Source of the DNA: Leuconostoc gasicomitatum LMG 18811
Lineage (GTDB): Bacteria > Bacillota > Bacilli > Lactobacillales > Lactobacillaceae
Assembly: GCF_000196855.1 (NCBI RefSeq)
Contig: NC_014319.1
Location: forward strand, 1,860,001-1,924,000
Direction of reading: 5' to 3'
Length of the DNA stretch: 64,000 nt
Below, one piece after another: positions 8,498 to 16,435 of this stretch; within the stretch, counting starts at the first letter, position 1, and each line of letters begins with the position of its first letter. The notes beneath the pieces were generated by a model. That model did not search any database. It was not told where the DNA came from and saw nothing but the letters and a program-made list of their open reading frames with translations. A program made the translations under genes and the position numbers.

Positions 8498-10977
8498 TAA
8501 AATATTACCTTCTTAGTTAACTTAATCTTTCTTTTCAAATCTTCTATATCTTTATAAACGATAGAAAGTTCGGATTTATCATTTGATAAATATTTTATTT
8601 TTTCTTTAGTCAATGTGTCTTCAACAATTGAATATAATGTATTTTTTGTAAGTCGTAATACTGATATTCTTGAACCCTCATCGTTAATAATTTCTTGTAA
8701 TAAATTATTGGGGTTACATTTTATTCTACTTAGCATCTCAAAAGCTCCGCTAGCACCAAGGTAATTATTTTTCTTTATACTCAATGTAATTGGTTTACTC
8801 TTTTTTTTAGTGAACCTTCCTAAAATTTCATCACTTGGGACTACATCGTTGTCTCTCTTTATAACAAAAAAGCATGCTCCATCTTTTATTTTATCTTCTT
8901 TCATCGTATCGTGATTCTGCTTTATAAATACTTGTTTATATTCGGGCATTGTATTTCCATTAACGCCCCCAACAACTATGAAATCATTTTCACCATTAAT
9001 TAAACTTAATACCCCTTGATTTAATGCAGTTGAGAAAGAATTTACCCCAGCATCATAAACCGCGTTACATCCTTGTATATTGTGATAATTTGAAATTCTA
9101 CTTGCAATGATGTTGTCCATAAATCCAGGTAAACTGTCTTCTTCAATACTTTCAAATTTATTTTTAAAATTTAACTCAGCATTATTTAGAATATTATTTG
9201 AAAGGTTACGGCTATTCTTCTTTAAGGCTTCCTTTAAGGCATTAGTATATTCAACACTTCTTATTCTAATATCGGAGTAATAGGCATTTTCAAGTCCCAT
9301 AGATGCACCAATGTAAACTCCTACTTTATTTTTGTCTATTTCAGCTAAATTATCACCAATTGCTTTTGTTGCTGCAATTAAAGCTATCTGTTGAGAATAA
9401 TCAATTTTATTCAGTATTTTAGGTGGAATCTTAAATTTAATAAAAGGAAATATAAAGTTTTCATTTGAAATATTATCATGTTTACATTCATCGAAGTTTT
9501 TCTGATTTTCGTCGACAATGCCAATACCAACAATAGAAAAATTTGTGTCTCCATCAACTAAAAGATTTGGTTTACAAGTGTGGTAATCAGTAATGTACTC
9601 TTCTACTAAGATATTTCCATTAATGCCACCAAAACCAAACGCATTAATTAGAGCTCTTCGTGGCGCTTCATCTCTTGCTTTCCAAGGTAGAAAGTCAACA
9701 TTTACGGTTAGATAATTTTCAACTATTTTTGAAGACTTTTCAGATAATTGATTGAAATTATATGTAGGTGGATATTGTTTGGATTCCATGCTTTTTAAAA
9801 CTTTTATAAGATTAGCCATACCAGCAGCGGAAAAAGAATGTCCAATCTGAGATTTAAGCGATCCAACTTTAATTTTATGAGATAAATCAGCCTCCTTGCA
9901 AAGTTTCACGATGGATTCTAACTCGACATCATCTCCTACAGGAGTACCCGTAGCATGCATTTCAATATAATCAATATCAGTGATGTCTAAATTAGCTCTT
10001 TTGAGAGATTTTTTCATAGCTAAATACTGTCCCGTAGTACTTGGCGCGTAAATTGATTGTCCACTACCATCACTAGCAACACCACTACCACTAATAACCC
10101 CTAAAATTGTATCGTTATCTTTAACTGCCTCTTTAAGCAACTTAATAATAATAGTACCTGATCCCTCACCAGGAGTTAATCCATCATTATCCACATCTAA
10201 TGGTTTTGATTTACTATGTGACAGTCCTCCAATTTTAGAAAATGCTATATTCCCTGTTACACCCATGTTACCTAGGACGCCGGTGACTATACACATATTT
10301 GTTTCATTATTTTGTAATAGTTTAATTGCCTCATCGATTGCGATTAAGCTACCTGAGCATGCACCATCAACAATAAAAGAAGTGTTATTTATTCCTAATA
10401 TTTTTGTAATGTCAGATATTAATGAACTAGGAAACATTCCATCTAAATTCTCAATATCAAGTTTTTTACGCAATTCATCTTCAAATTCACTTTTTAAAGT
10501 AGAGAGTTCGTCGCAATTTTCAAAATATTCAGATTTTATTTCATCAAAATATTTTTCTCCATATTTGAATAAAATATAATCACAAATATCTAAGTCTCCT
10601 AACATATTACCAATAATCAAAGAAGAGTCTTGTATATCTGTTAACTTAATTTTTGCTTCTACCATAGCCTGTAAGATAGTATACAAAACCATCTTTTTTG
10701 TTCTATTTAGACTAGATATTTTGATACTATCTAAATTAAAGATTGAGAAATAGTCACTTAAGTTTCCAGTATTGTCAATATAACCACTATTTTTGCAATA
10801 GGTCTTGTCTGAAACTTTTTTATTACTATCATAGTAGTATTTTTTGTCCCATACTTCGTCTGAAACCTCTCTAATGCCTTCAGTCCCAGATTTAATATTT
10901 TCCCAGAATTTATCTACGGTGTCTGAGTTTGGTGGATACAGAACCCCATACCCAATAATCGCAATTGGTTCGTACAT
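8497..10977 (-). CDS. Ketosynthase-chain length factor fusion (KS-CLF, PfaC-like N-terminus)
   Basis: This 826-aa protein carries two thiolase-fold halves. The first (about 1-460) is an active ketosynthase with Cys207 in DGACSGSL, His341 in MHATGTPVGDD and His380 in KSQIGHSFSAAG. The second (about 480-700) resembles a KS but has 'YDAGVNSFSTALNQG' where the active cysteine should be, as in chain length factors. PfaC of PUFA synthases begins with such a KS-CLF pair; here no dehydratase follows. It should condense malonyl units on the ACPs of the AT-ACP-KR protein. GAGGAGG precedes ATG 10977. It is the first gene of the operon. Confidence 0.9.
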   Translation of the reverse strand: MYEPIAIIGYGVLYPPNSDTVDKFWENIKSGTEGIREVSDEVWDKKYYYDSNKKVSDKTYCKNSGYIDNTGNLSDYFSIFNLDSIKISSLNRTKKMVLYTILQAMVEAKIKLTDIQDSSLIIGNMLGDLDICDYILFKYGEKYFDEIKSEYFENCDELSTLKSEFEDELRKKLDIENLDGMFPSSLISDITKILGINNTSFIVDGACSGSLIAIDEAIKLLQNNETNMCIVTGVLGNMGVTGNIAFSKIGGLSHSKSKPLDVDNDGLTPGEGSGTIIIKLLKEAVKDNDTILGVISGSGVASDGSGQSIYAPSTTGQYLAMKKSLKRANLDITDIDYIEMHATGTPVGDDVELESIVKLCKEADLSHKIKVGSLKSQIGHSFSAAGMANLIKVLKSMESKQYPPTYNFNQLSEKSSKIVENYLTVNVDFLPWKARDEAPRRALINAFGFGGINGNILVEEYITDYHTCKPNLLVDGDTNFSIVGIGIVDENQKNFDECKHDNISNENFIFPFIKFKIPPKILNKIDYSQQIALIAATKAIGDNLAEIDKNKVGVYIGASMGLENAYYSDIRIRSVEYTNALKEALKKNSRNLSNNILNNAELNFKNKFESIEEDSLPGFMDNIIASRISNYHNIQGCNAVYDAGVNSFSTALNQGVLSLINGENDFIVVGGVNGNTMPEYKQVFIKQNHDTMKEDKIKDGACFFVIKRDNDVVPSDEILGRFTKKKSKPITLSIKKNNYLGASGAFEMLSRIKCNPNNLLQEIINDEGSRISVLRLTKNTLYSIVEDTLTKEKIKYLSNDKSELSIVYKDIEDLKRKIKLTKKVIF

Positions 10978-10998
10978 AGCGAACGTCCTCCTCTAGTA

Positions 10999-11045
10999 TG
11001 TTAATCCGATTAACATTATATCACAAAAGGTTTGTTAAATATCAA
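10999..11045 (-). promoter_or_regulatory. Promoter and palindromic operator of the PKS operon
   Basis: Reading the minus strand, TTGATA (11045-11040) lies 17 bases before GATATA (11022-11017) and 19 before TATAAT (11020-11015). Directly after it is a perfect 8+1+8 palindrome, TGTTAATCCGATTAACA on the plus strand (10999-11015), placed over the expected transcription start. A repressor there would block the operon. No obvious partner regulator sits beside it. Confidence 0.65.
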
Positions 11046-11470
11046 AACTGTTTTCATAAGAAATATTTTTATGTCTAAAAATCAGAATCGATTGTTTCAA
11101 AATTACGGGTTAAACACTGAAATTCAATACAGCCAAACAGTTCTATGACATTTTGATTTTAAATGTAAATGATTGACAGTTATCAAATATTATAAAATGT
11201 TGAAAATTAAATATCACAAATTTCCCTCTCTATCACTCTAAAAATTTAAACGACGATGGTTTAGCATTAACAATAAAATCTGGTGAAAATAAATATGCAA
11301 GATGAAATAATAAGAATATTCGATCAATTTTCACATATTTTTTAGAGACATTGGCTTTTGGTAATCAATTGAAAACACAATATGATGGTCTAAAAAAATA
11401 GATAACTGTGGCATTAATGATAAATGACAGCAATGATAACAATACTTTGTTCATTTGATTTTACAAAGTA
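11046..11470. other. AT-rich gap without a convincing gene
   Basis: I see only short broken frames here, for example 25 codons from an ATG near 11071 without a ribosome binding site, and 16 codons from an ATG near 11295. A small inverted repeat (TACTTTGT / ACAAAGTA, 11443-11470) lies just past the end of the IS30 fragment and could be part of the element or a terminator. The stretch is probably decayed DNA between the PKS promoter and the IS remnant. Confidence 0.5.
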
Positions 11471-12100
11471 CTATTTATGATTATGACTTCTTTTTATCAT
11501 TTTGCGTTTTTCATACGCGCGGCGATACCTTTGCATCGTTTTATATTCTTTATCAAATAGCTCAATTGGACTCTTACCTTGTAACACTATGCGCATCGAC
11601 ATCGCATTCATTTTATCAACCACTGCATCGAGCTGTTGTTGTCTTACTGGTTTAAAACTAATGCCTTTGGGAAACCAATCACGCAGTTTACCATTACGGT
11701 TTTCACTGGAGCCACGTTGCTGTGGTGATGACGGTGTGCGATAATACAATTTAATTTTGAGTTCTTTTTGAACATACTCCAAGAAATCCCAGGAAATAAA
11801 TTCAGATCCATTATCAGCTGTAATTGTCCGGACTGCTTTGCCATAGCGTTCATAAAACAACTTGAATGCTTCAATCATATCTTTAGATTGCTTACTTTTA
11901 ACTTTGACTAGCGCATAAAATCTAGTTTTGTGTTCAACGACCGTCATAATAGCCGAGTGGTCTTGATATTGGCCATTATTGTGTTTCATCGGTAACACTA
12001 AATCAATCTCCCTATGTCCAAATTGTTTACGCTTAGCTAACACTGGTGAACGATCATAGATAGAATGACGAACTAACTCACCACTGAGTCTGTTAGTTAA
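11471..12100 (-). pseudogene. IS30-family transposase, C-terminal fragment
   Basis: The reading frame keeps the DDE catalytic part of an IS30-type transposase: HREIDLVLP with the first Asp, TADNGSEF with the second, and 'QQRGSSENRNGKLRDWFPKG' with the Glu. The N-terminal helix-turn-helix part is missing; family members usually exceed 300 aa and only about 210 codons remain. The frame is open back to a TAA at 12101-12103 with no proper start; GTG 12043 gives 190 aa. Just beyond the break lies an IS3-type terminal sequence, so a second insertion or rearrangement probably removed the 5' part. Confidence 0.85.
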
Positions 12101-12112
12101 TTAATTCTATTT

Positions 12113-12132
12113 TGTCCAACTATTGGGGTTCA
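12113..12132 (-). mobile_element. IS3 family (IS150-type) terminal fragment
   Basis: On the minus strand this reads TGAACCCCAATAGTTGGACA, the kind of end seen in IS150-group IS3 elements. Similar ends occur at about 50296 and at 52804-52823. It abuts the truncated IS30 gene. No IS3 transposase remains beside it. Confidence 0.55.
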
Positions 12133-12225
12133 CATCACTCCCAGAGTGGTCTTTTTAATATCTATGAGAGTGAATTATGTATTTATCACAGTTAATGATA
12201 AAATAGTGGTAGAGGGAGTCTATTG

Positions 12226-12393
12226 ATGAAAAAATTAAACGCACAGAAACTAATTTTCTTGATCCTGATGATTATGAGCCTTAACGTCTTGTTGACGCCT
12301 ACTGATCCATTTGTAAATAAAACGTTAGCGCTTTTCGGTATCGTGCTCACCAGTTTGGCTTTTATAAAAACTAAAAAGCACACAAAAGTTTGA
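12226..12393 (+). CDS. Small two-helix membrane protein, 55 aa
   Basis: A 55-codon ORF begins at ATG 12226 with GGAG seven bases upstream. It encodes two hydrophobic stretches ('LIFLILMIMSLNVLLT' and 'LALFGIVLTSLAFI') around a short polar turn and ends in a basic tail (KTKKHTKV). It is followed by a strong terminator at 12445-12481. An upstream -10-like sequence (GATAAAAT, about 12196) is present. I do not recognise the family. The good RBS, terminator and membrane-hairpin pattern support a real gene. Confidence 0.6.
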   Translation: MKKLNAQKLIFLILMIMSLNVLLTPTDPFVNKTLALFGIVLTSLAFIKTKKHTKV

Positions 12394-12444
12394 TTGCGCT
12401 CAAAAATTCACAAAGTTACAATGTTAATGTTAATGTTAACAAAT

Positions 12445-12481
12445 AAAGCGCTATCCCTAATTACTGTAGGGATAGCGCTTT
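12445..12481. terminator. Bidirectional rho-independent terminator
   Basis: A perfect 15-base stem (AAAGCGCTATCCCTA and its complement) with a 7-base loop has T-runs on both sides. It separates the 55-aa gene from the convergent XRE gene. Confidence 0.9.
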
Positions 12482-12509
12482 TTACTTTTCATAACCCGCA
12501 TTATGGTGA

Positions 12510-12980
12510 CTACATATGTAAGAGTGCTTTTAATTTTTTTTGCCAAGTGTATTTAAATCCCATAGTGTTAGACACATCAAATTTGCTTAACATTTCAAAT
12601 GTACGTATACTCAGCACAAATACAACCCAAATTGTCCAGCCAAGCCATCCTACTAATTTAATGACACCAAACACATCTAGCAATTCTATTGCTAATAAGA
12701 TAACAGAAATTAATAGTACACTACGATAGACTGGCTTTAAATCATGTTTAACATCTTTCTTGTCCAAAAATAAGCGCATTTTTTTGTCCTCCCGTAATAT
12801 TTCATCTATCGAAAATCCAAAATAATCACTTAGTTTAAGTAATGTCATAATATCTGGATAACTATTGCCGTTCTCCCAGCTGGATACTGTTTGCCTAGTA
12901 ATAAAGAAATCATCAGCGATTTTTTGTTGCGTTAAGTTCATATTCATACGTGCAGTTTGTAATTTTTGTCCAAAGTTCAT
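12510..12980 (-). CDS. XRE-family regulator with C-terminal membrane segments
   Basis: Residues 1-65 form a Cro/CI-type helix-turn-helix ('NLTQQKIADDFFITRQTVSSW', 'PDIMTLLKLSDYF'). After a charged linker, two hydrophobic stretches (about 86-106 and 110-128) should anchor the 156-aa protein in the membrane. Such membrane-tethered XRE proteins are common in lactic acid bacteria, but their targets are mostly unknown. It is monocistronic and convergent with the 55-aa gene across a shared terminator. Confidence 0.75.
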   Translation of the reverse strand: MNFGQKLQTARMNMNLTQQKIADDFFITRQTVSSWENGNSYPDIMTLLKLSDYFGFSIDEILREDKKMRLFLDKKDVKHDLKPVYRSVLLISVILLAIELLDVFGVIKLVGWLGWTIWVVFVLSIRTFEMLSKFDVSNTMGFKYTWQKKLKALLHM

Positions 12981-13062
12981 AGTTTTCTCCTAAACACATT
13001 ATTGCAATTGTGCTTAAATAAATAAAGCAAATAATATTTGCCACTGTTTAAAGTCCATTATT

Positions 13063-13622
13063 TTAGCCAAAATTAATTTGGTCTAATATAGTTTCACGGC
13101 TCGCTTGATCTAAATCTAAATAAGCTAAAGTCATCGCTTCACTAGAGTGGTTTAATAATTGCATGACCAATCAAATATTATAGTTGGACTGCATATAGAC
13201 CCGCTAAGCACCAGTTTTGCGCATTGTATGGGTACCAAGATAGTTAATCCCTAGAGATCTCCCACCTTCGCCATAACCTTATAAAATTGTTTCTCGGTAA
13301 TATGGCCTTCTGGGTGCTGAATTGAGTGGAAAAGCCAGTCATAATAAGCTAGTAAATCAGCGTGAACTGGTTTGAGGTAGCGGGTGTTAGCTTTCCCTGT
13401 TTTTTGATCATGGATAAACGTATTTTGCTTAATCGTGCCATCTGCGTTAAACACATCAGCTTTTTTAAGCTGCATCAGATCACTGACCCGCAATAGGGTC
13501 GCTTTACCAAGTTTGAAAATGGTGTAATTACGCCGACCAGCCCGAAAACTATCCAAAAGCGTCTCCTGGACACTTTTTAAAACGTTGGAATCTTTAATCG
13601 GTAAAACAAGTTGTTGCACCAT
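13063..13622 (-). pseudogene. Tyrosine recombinase/integrase, inactivated
   Basis: The first 123 codons read as a phage-type integrase catalytic domain, with the first active-site Arg likely in 'LGKATLLRVSDLMQL', then 'HDQKTGKANTRYLKP'. The frame breaks at TAG 13251. Beyond it, other frames still read 'LGTHTMRKTGA' (HxxR box), an in-frame stop where a Tyr codon is expected, then 'LVMQLLNHSSEAMTLAYLDL' with the catalytic Tyr, ending at TAA 13063. So the gene has at least a frameshift and a nonsense change. The N-terminal arm-binding domain is also missing. It marks a former integrative element. Confidence 0.8.
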
Positions 13623-13690
13623 AACCTAGTCACCTCTTTTTTTAAGCGTTAAAATCAAGCCATATAGGCGTTATTTGAAGTATAAACTAT

Positions 13691-13735
13691 AAAACAGCCC
13701 CTAACAAACCAAGTTGATTTGTTGAGGGCTGTTTT
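13691..13735. terminator. Hairpin upstream of the integrase pseudogene
   Basis: AAAACAGCCCCTAACAAA pairs with TTTGTTGAGGGCTGTTTT through an 18-base stem with two mismatched bases and a 9-base loop. Short T-runs flank both sides. It may be a bidirectional terminator or an element end. Confidence 0.5.
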
Positions 13736-13778
13736 GATAGGTTTTCATAGGGGCTATTTGTTAATTATAGACCCTATC

Positions 13779-13949
13779 TTATTCTTCAAATTCAAATTTT
13801 GGTAATTCGTCAACTAATTCGAGCGTCCGCATACTTACGGTAATAATTGATAGCAACAAGTTAAAAATATACTTAGGATTATCACTAAAGTCGTTAGGAT
13901 CATCTATAATTTTGGTTTTATCGGAAGGTTTTATTCTGTACTGATCCAT
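13779..13949 (-). CDS. Possible 56-aa acidic protein, unknown
   Basis: An uninterrupted frame from ATG 13949 to TAA 13779 encodes a peptide with a basic start (MDQYRIKPSDKTK), a hydrophobic middle (IFNLLLSIITVSM) and an acidic end (ELVDELPKFEFEE). There is no clear Shine-Dalgarno. It lies between the integrase pseudogene and the TetR gene, in a zone full of fragments, so it may be a remnant. I do not recognise it. Confidence 0.35.
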   Translation of the reverse strand: MDQYRIKPSDKTKIIDDPNDFSDNPKYIFNLLLSIITVSMRTLELVDELPKFEFEE

Positions 13950-14134
13950 ATGGCAGATTTACCATTTACAATACAACTATAAGATTTTTCAAGTATATTA
14001 GATACAGCTATTTCGTCTACGAGCATATATTCATGTCTTTTTTTGCAGTATCTTTATACTGTACATCACAATTGTTATAATTAAGACAAATCAGGTGAAA
14101 AAACTAATATGTCACTAACAAGGAAATCAAATTG

Positions 14135-14707
14135 ATGGCAGGAAATATAAAAGTACAAAAAACAGAGAAAGCTATTCAAATGGCATTTATCGAAATTGCC
14201 AGCAAAAAGGGTTTTAATAAAATGTCCGTGAAAGATATAACCGAAGTTGCACATATTAGTAGAGGAACATTTTATCTACACTATTTGGACAAATTTGACT
14301 TACTAGATCACTATGAAAATGATTTGTTAAACGGCATTGTTGAACTATTTGGCAAATATTCAAAACCATCATTGAAGAAAGCATTACCCAATAAGGATTA
14401 TACTAACAATGCATTCTTTCAAATGTTCTCATACTTATACAAACACAAACAATTGACTTCTGTACTTCTTCGAAACCCAGATTCAATAATTAAAACTCGG
14501 ATGAAAGAAATAATTGACATGGATATAAAATTTGATTTAACAAATCACACAAAAATATCAATCGAACTAACTATTCCGAATGATTATGCTGAAGAAATCA
14601 TCCTACAAAATGTTCTGTCAATCATTACCTTTTGGTTACAAAAATCTCATCCAGAGAAACCGGACATAGTATATCAAATCTTTTTAAACTGTTTATTTCA
14701 ATTCTAA
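14135..14707 (+). CDS. TetR/AcrR-family regulator
   Basis: The N-terminal 50 residues form a TetR helix-turn-helix ('FNKMSVKDITEVAHISRGTFYLHY', given here as a position marker for residues about 29-52), and the remainder is an all-helical ligand domain. ATG 14135 has AGGAA nine bases upstream; a TTG three bases earlier is the alternative. TATAAT near 14076 with TTTATA 17 bases before is a likely promoter. The downstream frame is a broken YhgE/Pip protein, a common partner of this regulator type, so the original target may be gone. Control of the PKS island is possible but unproven. Confidence 0.8.
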   Translation: MAGNIKVQKTEKAIQMAFIEIASKKGFNKMSVKDITEVAHISRGTFYLHYLDKFDLLDHYENDLLNGIVELFGKYSKPSLKKALPNKDYTNNAFFQMFSYLYKHKQLTSVLLRNPDSIIKTRMKEIIDMDIKFDLTNHTKISIELTIPNDYAEEIILQNVLSIITFWLQKSHPEKPDIVYQIFLNCLFQF

Positions 14708-15114
14708 TTGGATCTATTACTTTCCTCTCTATTATTTTTTGCTTGAGAATTATTTTAGGTGGTTTTGGAACATGGCTAACTACTATTATTCTTGTATTGC
14801 AAATTTCAGCTTCATCTGGACTCTATCCTGTAGAACTAACAAGCGGTTTTGCACGTGCTATTAGCCCATATTTACCAATGACATACCTAATCGATGCTCT
14901 ACGCCATGCTATCTCTTTGGGTGGTGGTATAACAACTGATATGATAATTATATTAATTACCACATTTTTCATGAATATTTTCATTATTTTTAAATTTCAT
15001 CGTGACAAATGGCTAAAACTTGCCGTGGTAAATTTGATAGGCAGTACACTGATAAATTTGAGTTATTACGTCACTATGCAAATGAAACATTATCGATTAT
15101 TAGGAAATTTTTAA
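14690..15114 (+). pseudogene. YhgE/Pip-type membrane protein, C-terminal remnant
   Basis: The frame gives a hydrophobic protein whose part 'TIILVLQISASSGLYPVEL' followed by 'ISPYLPMTYLIDALRHAIS' matches the last third of YhgE/Pip-like ABC-2 membrane proteins. Normal members have 700-900 aa with a large extracellular part; here only about 140 codons remain. They begin inside the end of the TetR gene without an RBS, and part of the membrane domain also seems to be missing between the first two helices. I read it as a deletion remnant, not a working gene. Confidence 0.65.
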
Positions 15115-15542
15115 TAATAAAATGGTGAATTGTAAAAGCAACAACGAGGATAGTAACTATATATTTTAGGTGAAAACATTCACGAATGTTCTCTTCATTC
15201 ATTCTAATGAACAATTTTTTTGACGATTTGATATTAATTTAATCTAGAAGAATTACTATTTTTACATAGTCAATTGATTGACTACTCTCTTCTCTCCCCC
15301 GCTTTTTATAATAGAAATCTCCTTAAAGAAGGAAGATCACATCAGCCAATCAATAAATTAGTCTTTATCAGAATGCTATTATGCCACAAAGTTTCACAAG
15401 CAATTAAACGCGCGGTTACAACTTTTTAATAGATTTCCCCCTTGTTTTTTAAAAAAATTCACAAAATAAAGTCACATAAAATCTAACACTAGTGGCAAAA
15501 TTAGCGTTATAATTTTCATAGACTACGAGGAGGATATCACAA
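15115..15542 (+). other. Gap with the promoter of the 133-aa gene
   Basis: Most of this 428-base stretch is AT-rich with no credible ORF. At its right end TATAAT (15508-15513) precedes a very strong Shine-Dalgarno GAGGAGG (15527-15533), nine bases before ATG 15543. The -35 is weak. A T-rich track with CTCCCCC lies around 15290. Confidence 0.5.
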
Positions 15543-15944
15543 ATGCAATTAACAAATTTTAAATTAAACCAAGACCCAGAAAAATTGGTTCAATCTCATG
15601 ATTACAACCTAGACCCAAAAGTGAAATACTTAATTAATATGAGTGATGAAATGCTTGAGCAAAACATGATTATGCAGGCTGTCCCAACTATGGGACTCCC
15701 AGCACTGAATGATTACCATGAATGGCTCACTAAAAATGGCTTTGATGTAAACATGCCGAATCCAACAAATAAAGCTGTAGCACCTTATTATGGCGTTAAG
15801 CCTCTTTGGAAAACTAGTCTCTCACAAGGAGTTGTTATGAAAAGTTATGATAAGGATGATTTCTTTATTGTTATGGAATGCAGTCCTGAGAATGTAGGCT
15901 TCAAATTTACACAGGTAGTTGTTAATCCTGGGGGTTGTCTTTGA
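15543..15944 (+). CDS. Unknown 133-aa protein with strong RBS and Gly-Gly-Cys-Leu end
   Basis: This soluble, mildly acidic protein has no signal peptide or membrane segment. The first half is rich in Met, Asn and Asp ('INMSDEMLEQNMIMQ'), and the C-terminus is hydrophobic, ending NPGGCL. It has two cysteines (in 'MECSPE' and 'GGCL'). The GAGGAGG Shine-Dalgarno and TATAAT box argue that it is expressed. Two hairpins follow (16026-16057 and 16104-16140). It lies beside a convergent ABC transport operon, which raises the idea of a secreted or modified peptide precursor, but I recognise no such family. Confidence 0.6.
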   Translation: MQLTNFKLNQDPEKLVQSHDYNLDPKVKYLINMSDEMLEQNMIMQAVPTMGLPALNDYHEWLTKNGFDVNMPNPTNKAVAPYYGVKPLWKTSLSQGVVMKSYDKDDFFIVMECSPENVGFKFTQVVVNPGGCL

Positions 15945-16025
15945 TTACAAAAGTAGCCTGAAATAAAAATGAATCAGACAAGTTTTATACGAATGCAATC
16001 ACGATGACTAATATTGTAAACATGA

Positions 16026-16057
16026 ACACAGAAATCAAATGAATTTGTTTTCTGTGT
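16026..16057 (+). terminator. Hairpin after the 133-aa gene
   Basis: ACACAGAAATCAAAT pairs with ATTTGTTTTCTGTGT (one mismatch, two-base turn). The T-run after it is weak, so termination may depend mainly on the next hairpin. Confidence 0.5.
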
Positions 16058-16103
16058 CATAATTTATTTTTTATTCATTCAATACAAAAATTTTCCTAAA
16101 ATA

Positions 16104-16140
16104 AAAAATCACGTCATTTGAAGTGAATGACGTGATTTTT
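16104..16140. terminator. Rho-independent terminator
   Basis: A 15-base perfect stem (AAAAATCACGTCATT with its complement) has a 7-base loop and is followed by TATTTTTG. It can work in both directions. Confidence 0.85.
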
Positions 16141-16302
16141 TATTTTTGTAGTTTAATCGTATCTGAATTAGCGTTAGCCACCTATTCCTTCCCCTATTGC
16201 GATAGTGAGCATAACTAATAGCCACTTAATTAGTGCTTGTTCTAAGTCACCTTGTTTGTTGTCATTCCTGTTTTGCAATCTGCCAACAGTATAAAAACGG
16301 CA

Positions 16303-16336
16303 GTGATCCACAACAAACTAGATTGTTGTGGATCAC
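16303..16336 (-). terminator. Terminator of the ABC operon
   Basis: GTGATCCACAACAA and its perfect complement enclose a 6-base loop. On the minus strand the stem is followed by TGCCGTTTTTATA, so it should stop transcripts of the leftward ABC operon about 100 bases after its last gene. Confidence 0.75.
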
Positions 16337-16435
16337 TCCCATTATGACAAAATAAAAAAACCAAAAACAGATTGTTCTTGGCTTAATGATTACAAACGAA
16401 CGCAATTAAATTTCAACACAATCTCAAAATATGCA

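Larger units (their letters stand above)
15945..16435. other. Convergent intergenic region with three hairpins
   Basis: Apart from the three hairpins listed separately, I see no convincing gene. A minus-strand frame ending at about 16181 with '...ALIKWLLVMLTIAIGEGIGG' is open for about 47 codons but has no ATG and no RBS. Confidence 0.45.

Noticed and set aside
11071..11148. 25-codon ORF beginning MSKNQNRLFQ
   Set aside because: No RBS and no recognisable family; it lies in decayed AT-rich DNA.
16181..16320. Small minus-strand frame ending in 'MLTIAIGEGIGG'
   Set aside because: It looks peptide-like but has no ATG or RBS and runs through a terminator stem.
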